Source: Artemisia argyi (Eukaryota > Streptophyta > Magnoliopsida > Asterales > Asteraceae). Taken from it: 64,000 nt of DNA. Position numbers and translations under genes: made by a program. The notes under the pieces were generated by a model. The model was not told the DNA's origin and ran no database searches. It saw only the letters and a program-made list of their open reading frames with translations. Every line of letters begins with the position of its first letter. The first letter of the stretch is position 1. The stretch spans positions 79,164,616 to 79,228,615 of the forward strand of contig CM060680.1 of the NCBI GenBank assembly GCA_030686995.1, written 5' to 3'. This document shows positions 11,339-23,731 of this stretch, one piece after another.

Positions 11339-13212
11339 AGTGGGAAAGCCGGTTCATTCTGTTAAGTGTGCATAATAGTGGAAAAGGCTTGGGTCCAAAG
11401 GTAAAAAGGATTAAGTGTGATGCAATTGAATATACTATACATTCGAATGAGTAACAAATCCATAAATGGAGCAAATAAATATTTGACTAAACATGTAGTA
11501 TAATCAATTAAATCAAGTATACATTTAGATGAAAACGAGCATGTATTCTCCCCCAAAACAGTTATAAAACAAGTGAAAATAGTAGGGGCTATGACTCACC
11601 TGGTGCAATAGCTATGATGGCAAAAGTGAATACACAGAAATGAGGCACGATCTCTAACCGCAACCTAATATGAATGATTTGATCTAATGTAAGCAATGAA
11701 ATGATGCTACACATGCAAATACGTATGTTATCGATACCGCTCGTTAGTTTTGAAAATAACGTTTATCGTCGAAAAATACGTTTTTGACGTCTCGTTAGGT
11801 TAATAAATACTTTCCATGTAAATAGGTTGAAAGGGTTCTCCACGATCCTCGTTTGGTGTTCTATCGGTAAATATAGTATTTTCGTCGTAAAAATGACACT
11901 TTTCATAACTTGAAAATATGACCAAAATGGTCTAGCAAAACTAGTCGCGAAATAGTGAATATTAAGAGTTAGGAAAGAAGCTCAGTAGTTTTAGGAAGAT
12001 TTTCACCATATCTAAAACGTCACAGAACTGAAGTTTGTTCATACGGTTCTCGATCATAAAGAAAAATAGCCGTCAAATGAGGTGTTTGGGCTGTTTTGGC
12101 AGATTCTGGGCAGTTTTTGGGAACATTTGGAAGGCCATAAGTTATTCGTTATAAATCCTTTTGACAAATGGTTGGATGTTTTGAAAAATAGGCTGGGTGA
12201 TCTAACTTTTTGTCAATGATGTAAATTTTCCAGAAATGAGTTTATCAATGAGTAAAATGGCTCTCAACCTGGTCACTTGGCGAAATGGTTAATACTTGAA
12301 AAATTTTCTAAGTGTTTTGCTGAAGCAAAAATATTAAAATCGTCTAAGTTTAAACGCTTGTATCTTTTTCGTTATAAGCTCGTTTTCTATGTTCTTTATA
12401 TCCCCGGAATCGTATTGACATATACTAATATATTTTTGATAGTTCGGTTCCTCTAGGTTACGTCTAACGCCTCGATTTTACCCATAAAAATCGTGTGACA
12501 GCATACTATTATTAGAAAATAATAGTTTTCGTCGTTAAACTTGCAAAAATCATATCTCCTTCGTTATAAACCCGTTTTAATCCGTTCTTTCGCCCACGGC
12601 TTCGTTTCTGAAAGTATTTTCTGATTCTCTAGCCCAATGTTACCCGGAAACCCCTGATCTTTCCAGATTTTACAAAAATGGACAGAAACTTATATATAGT
12701 TTGAAAAATCAACTTTTCTAGTTCAAGGCTTGTTCAAAACTTAACCAAACTATCTCAAATCAACTTCACAAATACTCAATCCTACCATACACCTTCTTAG
12801 GGTGTCATGGGTTCCTAAACATCACCAATCTTGGTGGATCTCTTGAAGTTACTAATAAAAATTATAGATCTAAGATTAAAGAGTATTATTGTATAAAGTG
12901 GTATATATATATAACATATATATTTGCATGATCTACTACTATGACTTAAAAATACATCAAATGAATGTATGAAAAGATTAAAAAGTTTACTTGAAACTTA
13001 CTAGTTGGATGATGAGGTTAAAAAGATCAAGGTGCTTAATAACTTCTTAGTTTTTATTTCAAAACTAAAAATAGAAGTATGCTAGGAGTGTAAAATCACT
13101 TGAAACTTGAAATGATATGGATCTTGTTGTTTTTCTTGATGTTGCCGTGAACCATGGAGAGAAAACAAGAGAGTTTTTGTGAAATCTTTGTAAAAATGAG
13201 CTAGTTTAGGCA

Positions 13213-13222
13213 TTATATAGTC
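13213..13222 (-). promoter_or_regulatory. NA-1 LTR TATA box candidate
   Basis: The minus strand reads CTATATAATG about 0.7 kb from the LTR 5' end. The same sequence is kept in the other LTR near 7380. The position is reasonable for a U3/R boundary; this is a motif call only. Confidence 0.5.
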
Positions 13223-13920
13223 CAAGGGCAATTTTGTAATTTCAATGAAAGGGTATAATGGTTATTTCAGTGACAAGTGAAAGTATCTAGATATTTGTTA
13301 GATATTTAGGATGAGTATGAAGGAAGTTTGATAATATCTCGTTCACGGAGTCAGTTTTGGTTCCGTTAATTGCTAACTGTAAAGTGTTAAATCGCGAAAC
13401 GTAAATCCGGGTATCGTAAAAATATGAAACTTGAAAGAATGACTAAACTTGTCAAAATACTCCATAATAAAATATAAAATGAATGGTAAGTTCCATCGGG
13501 TTGCATAAACGCTGTTAAAACTGGAAACGCGTGTCTAAAACGCGTAATTCGCGTAAAACGCTGAACTGGAAAACGTAAAATTCCAAAACTTTTAGAATTG
13601 TCGTAAAATGAGAGAAAATCATATTTCTATTGTTTATAGTGTTTTATGGACATATCGGGATGCTGGAACGACGTTTAAACCCAAAAGTAAATCTCGGACA
13701 CGGCTTCGTGATTTTTGAAGAAATGATCCGACGAGCGTCAAACTTTCGGATTATCATTAAAATAGTTTAACTTACGAGAATATGAAATAAAAATTTTGGA
13801 AATGAATAGTGAAAATGAATAATAATAGTGAATAGTAGAAATGAATAGTAACTTTCTGAGATGAATTATGAAATTTCAACGTTTGAAAAAAGACATGAAA
13901 TTACGAGTTGTGACATTAAG

Positions 13921-14589
13921 AATATTAATCCTAGTGATTAGAGTGTCATCAGGTGCAATAGCAATGTACTCATCTAATTCACACATATCGTCATCAACAG
14001 AAGATATATTACTTGATACAGCAGACTCGACGTTGTGTTTTACATATTGTTCATATGGGACAATATTGTTATTCCCCAAGTTAGCAATATCTAATTCAGC
14101 AACATTTGTTTGTTGTACTTTGTTATATATCGTTTGTTCATGCATCACATCATTATCACACGCAACAGAAGACATTCCACAAGATACGTCAGAATTACTG
14201 TAGTGATCCGAATGTTGCTCAGTTGGGAACACATTAATGGTTTCCAATTCAGCCTCATTTGATTCACCAACATTATTTTGTTGTATATCGTTGAAGGTCT
14301 TTTGTTCATCATTGACAGCACATTCATCATATAATTTCAGTACCTCAGATATGATGGATGATTTGGAGGGACCAGATTTTCGTGTGGGTGAGTCAATAGA
14401 TGATAGATTAGCCATGAAGATTGTCTGAGCAATGGGTTCGTCATCAACATCTGAGTCAAAAGCATCACAATCCTCTGCCTGGAAGATGTTTGGATCATTA
14501 AGAGCTAAGTCCTGAACTGGTTGTTCATCCACATCATCATCAAATGTCTTTCCATCATCCCCAGCAATAAATGTTTTTCCGCACAGCAT
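13921..14589 (-). pseudogene. Copia-1 acidic gag-spacer segment, right of NA-1
   Basis: Very acidic segment with DVDEQPVQDLALND, AEDCDAFDSDVDDEP and TIFMANLSS, the region following gag in this Copia group. Its apparent reading frame continues to 13876, but bases below 13916 belong to the NA-1 LTR. Upstream it is out of frame with the gag fragment. The junction runs straight from the basic gag tail into this acidic region, so the CCHC zinc knuckle expected between them appears to be missing. Confidence 0.7.
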
Positions 14590-15630
14590 TCCTTTGATTC
14601 ACATTCTGTCTGCCCTGAACGTTCTGCACCATTACTTTACCATCTTCCACAATAGCCTGATTACGTAGATTGGAGGAAGTTCTGAGTTGATTGTTGGTAG
14701 GAGGGAGTGTAGCCCTGAAATGTTGAACCAGTAGAGATACTTGATTGGAAAGATTGTCAATCATCTTGTCAGTATGAGAGTACCCTGAGTCAAGATGTGT
14801 ATTCATGGCAGCCGATGACTGTAGAGATGAGTGATCCACAGATGACACAGGTTGATTGGTTGGCAACATACTAGTCATAAAAGCAAGTGAGTCATTGGTG
14901 ACAGTTGGATTGAGCTTCTCTCTTAATTGACGATCATATGCTGCATGCTTCTCATGTTGTTGTAGATATGCAAACAATTGTTCATAGTTCGTATTTCTCA
15001 ATCCTTTGTTGAGCTTAACTGCTGTAACAAAACAATCCCACTCAGGTGACATGTTGTTCACAAACTTAGAGTTGAGTTGAATGTTGGGTATTGTCATTCT
15101 GATCATTCTCATGTCATTAACCAGCTTGTGAAATCTGACATAGTAGTCGGTAATGTTTTCACCAGGATTCATTTTGAAATGCTCAAACTCATCATACAAT
15201 TGAGATTCACGGTCTTCTTTGGTCAGCTCCGATCCAGACAGAAGCATTTTGACATTGTCCCAAATAGCTTTGGCTTCAGTGTTGAAGTTGATTAGCTTGT
15301 ATACATCTTTGGGTAACCCTTGTATCACGATGTTGGAGGCTCGAATGTCAGCATCATAGCGCTTCTTTTCAATATCATTGAGATCATTGTAAGTGGTGGT
15401 CTATCAATTCCATGGATGACAGAACCATCCTCAGCCGTGGAGATAGCATCTCTGGTTGTACCCATCTGCATAGGACCTTCATCAATAGATCGCAGAATGT
15501 TCTCACCATTTTCTTTACCCAAGCAATACAATCTGATTCTTTGTGCCTGTGATTCATAATCTGTCCTGTCTAGCATCGAAGGTTGGGTGTCGGACCCAAC
15601 AGCTTTAATGTCATCTGAAACAGTCGACAT
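14555..15630 (-). pseudogene. Copia-1 gag (UBN2-type capsid region)
   Basis: Start of the polyprotein. The ATG at 15630 (MSTVSDDIKAVG) is followed by a DYESQAQRIRLYCLGKENG segment. A single-base frameshift near 15400 moves the frame to 15328-14555. There the capsid-like region is clear: NIVIQGLPKDVYKLI, then AIWDNVKMLLSGSELTKEDR, LYDEFEHFKMNPGENI, YYVRFHKLVNDM and FVNNMSPEWDCFVTAVKL, ending in a Gln/Asn-rich basic tail. The family packages element RNA into virus-like particles. Neither the C-terminal tail nor the following segment shows a CCHC motif. Confidence 0.82.
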
Positions 15631-16033
15631 CTCAAAGTCTTCAAATGGGATTTTACAGCTTTTGTGACTTAAACCGAGAAATGATTCTTTCTATGGATTT
15701 TACTAAAGTCAACAAAAGAAACTGGAAGATAAACTCAGCAAGTTAAACTAATAGAGAGATACCAGATGAGTCACAGTTTGCATCAAGTGTTAAGTTGTGA
15801 CAAGAAAAGTTACAATATATCCAATTGAGATTAGTCAAGTCGTAAGGATTAACTCACAACGTCAGATCACAATTAGATTAATTGAAACGACTAAAGTTAC
15901 AACAATTCACGACTTGCAAAATGATTAACCTATCACACGAATCTCATCACTTAGTAAATTGCCAAACAAGTTGAGAAAGTCGCAACCTAAACGAACAAAC
16001 CGCAAAGTAGGAGTAAACAGCAACAAGATGACC

Positions 16034-16141
16034 AAATCGCAGGAAGAGTTAACCGCAGGAGAGATAACCACAAGGTGAGTTAACCACAAGGTGAGATAAC
16101 CGCAGGGAGTAACTAACCACCGAATAAACAAACCACAAGGT
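16034..16141. repeat. Degenerate 16-bp tandem repeat in Copia-1 LTR/leader
   Basis: About six or seven units of AACCRCARGGTGAGWT type lie in a row and stop where foldback DNA begins at about 16141. The AACCG/AACCA cores resemble MYB-binding sites, but no function is shown. Confidence 0.6.
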
Positions 16142-16224
16142 GTATCTTTATTTTCAAAACCCTATTAAGTGCGGGAACAGCAAGAACTCCAATTTTTGCA
16201 TTAGAAAACATGCATGTTCATATA

Positions 16225-16393
16225 AAACATGTATGTTTTGTTACATATACCTTAATACACATACCTGCGTAACATACATGTTCATATAAAACCTTGTTAA
16301 GTGCAACATATCAATGCAAAATGGTTTTATATGAACATGTATGTTATGCAGATACGTGTACTAAGGTGTATGTAAGAAAACATACATGTTTTA
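16225..16393. repeat. Foldback hairpin, ~70-bp arms
   Basis: Left arm 16225-16293 and right arm 16323-16393 are reverse complements with few mismatches, separated by a loop of about 29 bp. Both arms carry AACATACATGTTCATATAAAA-type sequence. This is typical of a MITE or foldback element. Confidence 0.8.
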
Positions 16394-16557
16394 TGTAGGA
16401 TACTAATCAAGTCACAAACATGATGATTCTTGTGGTTTGTGTGGTGTATGGTATAAAAGAGGAAGAAGGAGAAAGAAAACTTAGAACCTTGAGAGAGAAA
16501 GTGAAATGTTAGATTAAGAATGAGAAGGTCCAACCCTCTCCCTTGGTGGGAGAGGGG

Positions 16558-16566
16558 TATTTATAC
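16558..16566 (-). promoter_or_regulatory. Copia-1 LTR TATA box candidate
   Basis: The minus strand reads GTATAAATA, about 185 bp into the LTR and just before a CT-rich stretch, a normal layout for a copia LTR promoter. Confidence 0.55.
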
Positions 16567-16835
16567 AAAGAATAAAAACGCCCACACCCGGGCTGTGGAT
16601 AAGGCATACAGTGGGTAAAGACCCGTCCTTCTTCCACGATGTTACTTAAACTAATTCTAACTAATAACTAAACTAACTACGAGCTAACTTAAAGCTATTA
16701 CAATAATTAGGTGACCGAGTCTTTTACAGGAATATTTGTATTCCTAACATTTTATATGAATATGCATGTTTTCTAATGCAAAATTGGAGTTCTCACAGTT
16801 CCCGCACTTAACAGGGTTCTGAAAATAAAGCCCCC

Positions 16836-17859
<1,024 letters not shown>

Positions 17860-18440
17860 TATGTTTTAGATTTTGAAAAGTGCTTGTGCGATTATTTGTA
17901 ATGATGATGCAGTTGTTTTAATGAATTGATGCAGTGAGATGTATTTCGAAGTAAATACTGTTTGGTTAGGTCGTGATTAGTGTGTTTTAGATTTCAAAAA
18001 GTGTGTGTGAGTGTATTTGAATATCTGATGCAGTAGTTTAATGAATTGATGCAGTATGATGTGTTTTGTGGAAAATATTGTTTGACTACGTTGTTCATAG
18101 TTTGTTTTAGATTTAGAAAAGTGCTTGTGTGAGTATTTGTAATGATGATGCAGTAGGTTTAATGAATTGATGCAGTAAGATGTATTTTGCAGCAAATATT
18201 GTTTGATTAGGTCGTGCTTAGTGTGTTTTAAATTTCGAAAAGTGCGTGTGAATGTATTTGAATGCATGATGCAGTAATTTTAATGAATTGATGCAGTAGG
18301 ATGTGTTTTGAGGCAAATATTGTTTTGCTACATTTTTCATAGTGTGTTTTAGATTTCAAAAAGTGCTTGTGCGAGTATTTGTAATCATGATGCACTAGTT
18401 TTAATGAATTGATGCAGTAAGATGTATTTTGCAGCAAACA
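17860..18440. repeat. ~120-bp tandem repeat with GATGCAGT motifs
   Basis: Five degenerate units spaced 118-121 bp apart. The marker TTTTAGATTTYRAAAAGTG occurs near 17863, 17981, 18101, 18222 and 18343. Most units carry GATGCAGT twice, about 22 bp apart. Reading frames on the minus strand here are by-products of the repeat. Confidence 0.85.
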
Positions 18441-19230
18441 TTGATGTAGTATGTGAATAAGGTTTCACTAGGATATACAATGGAAATCATAAGCATGATA
18501 TGGAAGCATGTTCTTAACTTGTTTTTGCTCCAATTGATAAGCTGTTTCCAGATGATGCTCCTCTCATACCCATGGGCGGGATCCCAAATCGATTAGTCAT
18601 TTCTTTTAGATCTCTATACAATCAACTTTTGAGTGAAATGAAAGAGTTATTGACTAAAGCTGAAACTGAGTATATTGTAGTATATAATCACATCATTACA
18701 ACTTCGTAAAATAAAATACATTGTTTTCATTCTGCAGGAATTTAACGAAAGGTGCGAGGTGGATCATTACTTGAGTACAAGTGATTAACTTGTAGATAAC
18801 ACATATGGGTTTTTTGTGGCACTACCAAAGGAAAGAAGTGCAGTTTCAAATGGTGAATTTAGGAGGAAAATATCTCAAGTGGATGCAGGTGTTATAAGCC
18901 ATCTGAAAAGAAAATGTCAAAGGTGGTTATGATGAATTTAGGAGGCAAATATATTAAGTGTATCTTAAAGTATTACTTACAAGAAAATTTTGTGGTTGTA
19001 AAATGTATATCATTTATTAATAAACATCAATTAAATAGTATTTCAATAATCATTCAATATGTTCGGCATCTTTCTTTTTTTACATATGTAATGCATCATG
19101 GTTATTGCATCTTTTCTGTTATTGTTTAGTTCATCATTATGCAGTAGATGCATAAATTGTGGTGCACCAGTTAGTGATGCAGTAGATCTATACACTTTGA
19201 TGCAGTATTTTATACATTGTAATGCAGTAC
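18441..19230. other. Unassigned sequence with scattered GATGCAGT, target of Gypsy-A
   Basis: Short open fragments (for example near 18560-18660 and 18740-18900 on plus) are broken by stops and match no family I know. GATGCAGT or close variants recur at 19138-19230. Gypsy-A inserted at 19231; AGTAC (19226-19230) would be its left target duplication, with the partner outside the window. Confidence 0.5.
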
Positions 19231-20660
19231 TGATTGGCCCTAAACCGTCAACTTATATTGACCAAGGAATGGTCAACAAAGTCAAAAAGCCTAGAGTCAA
19301 TCTCCGGGTAATATAAGGTATCACCAGGTCGTTAAGTCCCGACAAGGTGTGAATTGTAACTGAGCGTACTTTGTGATCGGGTGATTATTCACAGAAAAGG
19401 TTGGTTATGAGAATTATTTGGAAATTATTAACAGAAATAGCTTAGGAAAGCTATGTGATTGATTACTAGAACTTAGATTCAGAAGAAATTACTTAAAACC
19501 TAAAAACCGTACGTTTACTGAAAACGTGAACAAACGTACGTGAAATAAAAGTGAATGAGGTGATCTGAAAAGGCTACTGGTATGAAAATGGTATTTTTAC
19601 AAACCTAATGATTAAAAAGAATTTTTGGAAATTTAAAATTAATTTTTAAACTAATTTTATTTTTATTATTAATTAATTACTAATTTCCTAATTATTTTTA
19701 ATTAACTAAATTAACCTAAATTACAAATAAATATGAAATTAACATGGAAAAATAAAATTTAAACTTAGAAAAATCTAAAATACTATAAAACTAATTTTAG
19801 AAATGAAAATATATTTTTAAGACTTTTTACTTAATTATTACTAATTATTAAATAATTATTAATTACTTTTAAATTATCCTAAATTCTAATTAATTATTAA
19901 ATTACACTAGAAAATTGAAAATAAAATTTGTAAAAATAAAAAATAACTAAAACCTAATTTTAAAATTTAATTTATATTTTTATGATTTTCTAATTAATTA
20001 TTATTATTTATTAACTATTTAATATTTATTAAAAACTAGTTTAAATTAAGAAAAATACTAAATGATGCAAGAAAAATCTAAAAAAATTACAGAAATTGTT
20101 TTTATATACTAGAAGCCTAGGAAAAATATAAAAATGAAAATTGCTTATTAATAAGCTGAAGAATAAGCCAGTTGGCTTAAATAGAAGCTATCACTTCTAA
20201 TAAGTTGGACTTTTTTGGAATTTTATTTTTTACAACTGAGTATCAACTAATTTTAAACAACTTTTGTGAAGGAAGTTTGGCTGAGACCAAGTGAATAAGC
20301 ACTTCAAGTGCTTATTGCCTTTGCAGTTGACTTTCTTTGACTGAGAATAGAAATAAGCACAAATGGCCTAGTGTGGGGTCCACAATGGTTAAATCTGATT
20401 CACTTGAGTTATATGAACAATTTTGAGCAAGTTTCACTTAATTAAGACAACTGAATAAGCCAAGAGACCACAATAAGCACTTGCTTATTTGGTTTTTGAA
20501 ACAGAAAATGGGACAACCTTTTGAGGTAATTCCAAGTGGGGTCCACAGGTTCCAAGGTCAAATGGGACCCACTGAGGTGGTTGAATGAAACCAAAATGGG
20601 TCAGTGGGACCCACTGAGGTGGCCACAATGAGCCACCAAAGGTGGTGGTGTGGCTGGGTG
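19231..20660 (-). repeat. Gypsy-A 3' LTR, segment 1 (inner-end side)
   Basis: The first ~655 bp match 63344-64000. It is very AT-rich at about 19600-20150. It includes a palindrome AATAAGCACTT/AAGTGCTTATT at 20294-20316 that is also found in Gypsy-B LTRs. It ends in GGGTG, the NA-2 target duplication. Confidence 0.88.
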
Positions 20661-21023
20661 TGTTGGGAATTACAGATTTGAAGATTACAAAACCACGAGC
20701 AAGAATAATGAAAGAAGAAACAATGAGGGGCTATTATGTAATAATAACTTAGCTTTGTTAGTAAGCTAGGTTTAGGGTTTCTTGTAACATCCCTCTACTA
20801 TATAAAGAGGGTAGGCGTCTAGGGTTACAAGCATCTTTTCATTCATAGTCTCTTCAATGAGAGTCTAGACACACGATTATAGCGTGTGTATATTAGTAGT
20901 GTAGTAGTTTATTTTATTTACATTAACGAAAACCTTGGAGTAATGATGATGTTATTCTTGTTCTTATTCCGCTGTGCACGTTAACATTACTATATCCTAG
21001 ATGGGCTTAAACGATTCTCTACA
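20661..21023 (+). repeat. NA-2 5' LTR
   Basis: Contains TATATAAAGAGGG near 20800, a good TATA box, and a short terminal TG...CA. It matches 23353-23731 with few differences. Confidence 0.93.
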
Positions 21024-22833
21024 ATTGGTATCAGAGAGGGGGCTCTTGATATCTAGGGTTTCAAGGTTTTTATGTTCGTGTTTATGAGCAGTTGTAAAGA
21101 AGAGCAGATCTGGTTTAAAAGGTGCAGATTAGTTGTGATTCTTACGCGGTGACAAAAACAAATCTAAGGTAACCTCGTACTAATTCAATCCTTTGCATTC
21201 ATACTGATTGGAAGGTTGTCGTATTGCACATGGTATATTCAAAATTCTTTAATGGTCATGAATTGGTGATTTAAGAATTTACCTCGTACTTATTATTCAT
21301 CAGTGGTGCATTTAATTGGTCATGTATTGCATTTAAGTGATATGGAAAAGTTTGCTATTGGATTGTCGTTTATGGATCTGGGTATTAATTATTTGAAGCA
21401 AATTGGTGTTGTCATGTTGCTGCTGCTGATGTTTTCTTTTAATCATGTGGGGTTCATTGGTTTGTCGAATGTGCTTGTTGATTGGCTGATAATATTAAGG
21501 TGAATTTCCTTTGCATGGCAAATCGTATTTATCATCAGAATTAGTTTTATATTTGCTGAAGTTTAGATCATGGGTCGGTTGTCTCTATTCTATTAAAATT
21601 GTTTGTGGGATGAAGGTATTGTCGTTTATAGTTTTCTATTAATTGCAAAGATTGATAGTCGGTGGTATTGTTTACATGAGATCTTTGTCTTATTTGGATT
21701 ATATTTTCCTCGTATTGATTGTGAATATTGATGTCGGTGGAATATATAATATGCAAAGAAGTGCAAGTGTATCTGTGTCGTCCTGTGCAAAGGGTACGAC
21801 GGTGAGAATATTGGGTATTAATTGGTTTCTTGGTCAATGAATTATTCTACTGGTCGAGGTTTATTGAGAATGAAATGTAAGTTTTTGAAGCTGCTGATAC
21901 ATATGGAGTTATTGTTTGTGCTGGTTGGGCAAGAGAGTTGATTCTACTGATATGTTATATTTCTCTGCTGCTCGGGTATTCTATTTATGCTACTGATGAT
22001 TTTTTGTTTACGCTGATGCTCTATTTCTGTTTCTGCTGATGATGATTTTCCGTTCCTCCTGATTGGTTCCTACTGATGGGTTCCTGCTGATACACACGGT
22101 TCTTGCTGACTTCTTTATGGTTCCTGCTGACTTGTTGTATATTTTTTTCTTTTGGTCGGTTTTGATTCCTACTAGTCAAGTGAGATTACTAATGGTTAGG
22201 GAGGACGGAGTGATCAACCATCATTATTTCGTTGAGGAGATTACTTGTTGAAGACATTTGATTATAATTTATTTGATGTTGTATTTGAGTTTCACAGGTG
22301 CGTGTTCTTATCATATCTCAAGGTGGGTGTTACACTTTGGAGATAACTTGTTCGTGCGTTAATGATGTGACAAAGACTTGATGAATCTAGTGAAGGGGTA
22401 CGATCCATCTTATTGTGCTTAATGCGTACATTTGCTATCACTTTAAGGAGTTACGTTATTGTGCTCAGTGTCTCATTTAGTTGAGGATTTGTCAAGAGGT
22501 CGCGGTCTACTTATACTTTTTGTGAGAGTATGAGTTTGGAGTTACGTGGATAGTACAAGATATAAGATGCAAGTTTGGGAGATTTAACTTCTTCATCAAA
22601 TCAGTTATAGTTGATTTTCTTCATCAGTGATCACTCCCTGGAGCCAATTGGATTAAAGAGATGGCAAGTATAAGTTTAAGGGGAAGCTTATTGTTAATAT
22701 ACTTGATCATTCTCTTACACTTTGTGCTGATGTAATTATTTTGATTCTGCTGATCGATACTGCCGTTCTTTACTGTTGATGCTAGTTACTGCTGATACTT
22801 ATTGCTACTGCTCGTTACTGCTTATTAGTTTAG

Positions 22834-22923
<90 letters not shown>

Positions 22924-23352
22924 TTTGATATTTAATTCTAGATCCGAAGACGCCCTTGGATCTTGGACGACGAGTTGGTTCCTTCTATTCATTTGGTTTG
23001 GTGTTTACAGGTTGTTGAGTACATAACATAATAATGTTGTGCGATGGCCGGGACCACACACATTCTTATATTATGGTCTAGGACCAATGGACGGTTATGG
23101 CGTGCGATGGCTGGGACCACACGAATAACTGAGGTGTATTTAACATGCTTGTTCGCACTACATCAGATAAGGATATTTGAAGCCGATTAAAGTTCGAGAT
23201 ATGCATCACTTAAGGGGAAGCGTTTACGAGTTGCACAAGACCCTATTAGAAGATTACAAAAAGGCGAAGAATAATTATGATGTGCAGCTTATTATTGGTG
23301 ATGACATTGTTTCTTCATGCAGATTGTTTTGTAATATCAAATAGGGGAAGAT
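21024..23352 (+). other. NA-2 interior, non-coding
   Basis: No reading frame above about 90 codons and no retrotransposon motif. CTGCTGAT-type motifs recur at about 21880-22135 and 22720-22830. A (TA)n tract is at 22835-22919. A partly repeated GTGCGATGGCYGGGACCACAC occurs at 23039 and 23102. Three copies of AGGGGAAG occur at about 22679, 23213 and 23343, the last being the probable polypurine tract. Confidence 0.75.
22835..22919. repeat. (TA)n microsatellite in NA-2
   Basis: About 85 bp of uninterrupted TA repeat. Confidence 0.97.
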
Positions 23353-23731
23353 TGTTGGGAATTACAGATTTGAATATTACAAAACCACGAGCAAGAATAA
23401 TGAAAGAAGAAACAATGAGGGGCTATTATGTAATAATAACTTAGCTTTGTTAGTAAGCTAGGTTTAGGGTTTCTTGTAACATCCCTCTACTATATAAAGA
23501 GGGTAGGCATCTAGGGTTACAAGCATCTTTTTCATCTTTTCATTCATAGTCTCTTCAATGAGAGTCTAGACACACGATTATAACGTGTGTATATTAGTAG
23601 TTTAATAGTAGTAATAGTTTATTTTATATTTAATAACGAAAACCTTGAAGTAACTTTGATTGTTCTTATTGTTATTCCGCTGTGCAAATCATTGTTACTA
23701 TATCCTAGATAGGGCTTAAACGATCTTTACA
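23353..23731 (+). repeat. NA-2 3' LTR
   Basis: Near copy of 20661-21023 with small insertions, for example an extra TTTTTCATC near 23526. Followed by the GGGTG duplication. Confidence 0.93.

Larger units (their letters stand above)
6323..13915 (-). mobile_element. NA-1: pol-less LTR retrotransposon inserted in Copia-1
   Basis: Both ends start and finish with TGTCACA/TGTGACA termini and are flanked by a 5-bp duplication TTAAG (6318-6322 and 13916-13920). A polypurine tract (minus strand) adjoins the left LTR and a tRNA-Met-type primer site adjoins the right LTR, so the element reads on the minus strand. LTRs are 1759 bp (left, 3') and 3221 bp (right, 5'); the difference is one internal deletion. 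No gag or pol was seen in the 2.6-kb interior. LTR termini, length and primer type resemble Tekay/Del chromoviruses, which is inference only. Confidence 0.9.
10695..13915 (-). repeat. NA-1 5' LTR (3.2 kb)
   Basis: Full-length LTR, minus orientation, beginning TGTCACAACTCG at 13915 and ending GGGGGTGTGACA at 10695. It contains a 21-bp tandem repeat and a TATA box candidate. About 1.46 kb of it has no counterpart in the 3' LTR. Confidence 0.9.
1..16750 (-). mobile_element. Copia-1: degenerate Ty1/copia LTR retrotransposon, interrupted
   Basis: Read on the minus strand, the domain order is 5' LTR, gag, long coiled-coil spacer, protease, integrase, reverse transcriptase, RNase H, which is the Ty1/copia order (integrase before RT). 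The 3' LTR lies left of base 1. The element is split by NA-1 (6323-13915); removing NA-1 and one TTAAG copy rejoins the spacer reading frame. Many stops and frameshifts make it non-functional. The 5' LTR outer end is placed at 16750, where the minus strand begins TGTTAGGAATAC. The inner LTR end is uncertain because foldback DNA sits near it. Confidence 0.85.
15631..16750 (-). repeat. Copia-1 5' LTR and leader
   Basis: On the minus strand an LTR-like start TGTTAGGAATAC is at 16750, followed by a TATA box and leader sequence up to the gag ATG at 15630. No clean TGGTATCAGAGC primer site is seen. A weak partial match (TGGTATCTCTCT) lies near 15755-15770, which would make the LTR about 980 bp, but this is uncertain. 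A foldback element occupies about 16141-16394. Confidence 0.6.
16141..16830. repeat. Inverted arms of a MITE-like family around the Copia-1 LTR
   Basis: The arm at about 16146-16230 (TTATTTTCAAAACCCT, TTAAGTGCGGGAAC, CTCCAATTTTTGCATTAG, CATGCATGTTCATATAAAA in order) recurs in reverse complement at about 16751-16830. The LTR start of Copia-1 lies between the arms. Either two oppositely oriented copies of a small element are present, or one element was broken by Copia-1. Exact ends are not fixed. Confidence 0.6.
20661..23731 (+). mobile_element. NA-2: small LTR retrotransposon without coding capacity
   Basis: LTRs of 363 bp (20661-21023) and 379 bp (23353-23731) start TGTTGGGAATTA and end TTTACA or TCTACA. 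The element is flanked by GGGTG duplications (20656-20660 and 23732-23736). A TGGTATCAGAGA primer site (21026-21037) follows the left LTR and a purine tract precedes the right one, so it reads on plus. The 2.3-kb interior has no gag or pol motif. Confidence 0.93.

Noticed and set aside
16225..16393. Long hairpin considered as a microRNA precursor
   Set aside because: Near-perfect 70-bp arms and adjoining inverted-arm family point to a MITE or foldback element; small-RNA data would be needed to say more.
17977..18437. Minus-strand ORFs with repeated HNTFTRTF/CINSL-like peptides
   Set aside because: Products of the ~120-bp tandem repeat read in one frame; no independent evidence of coding.
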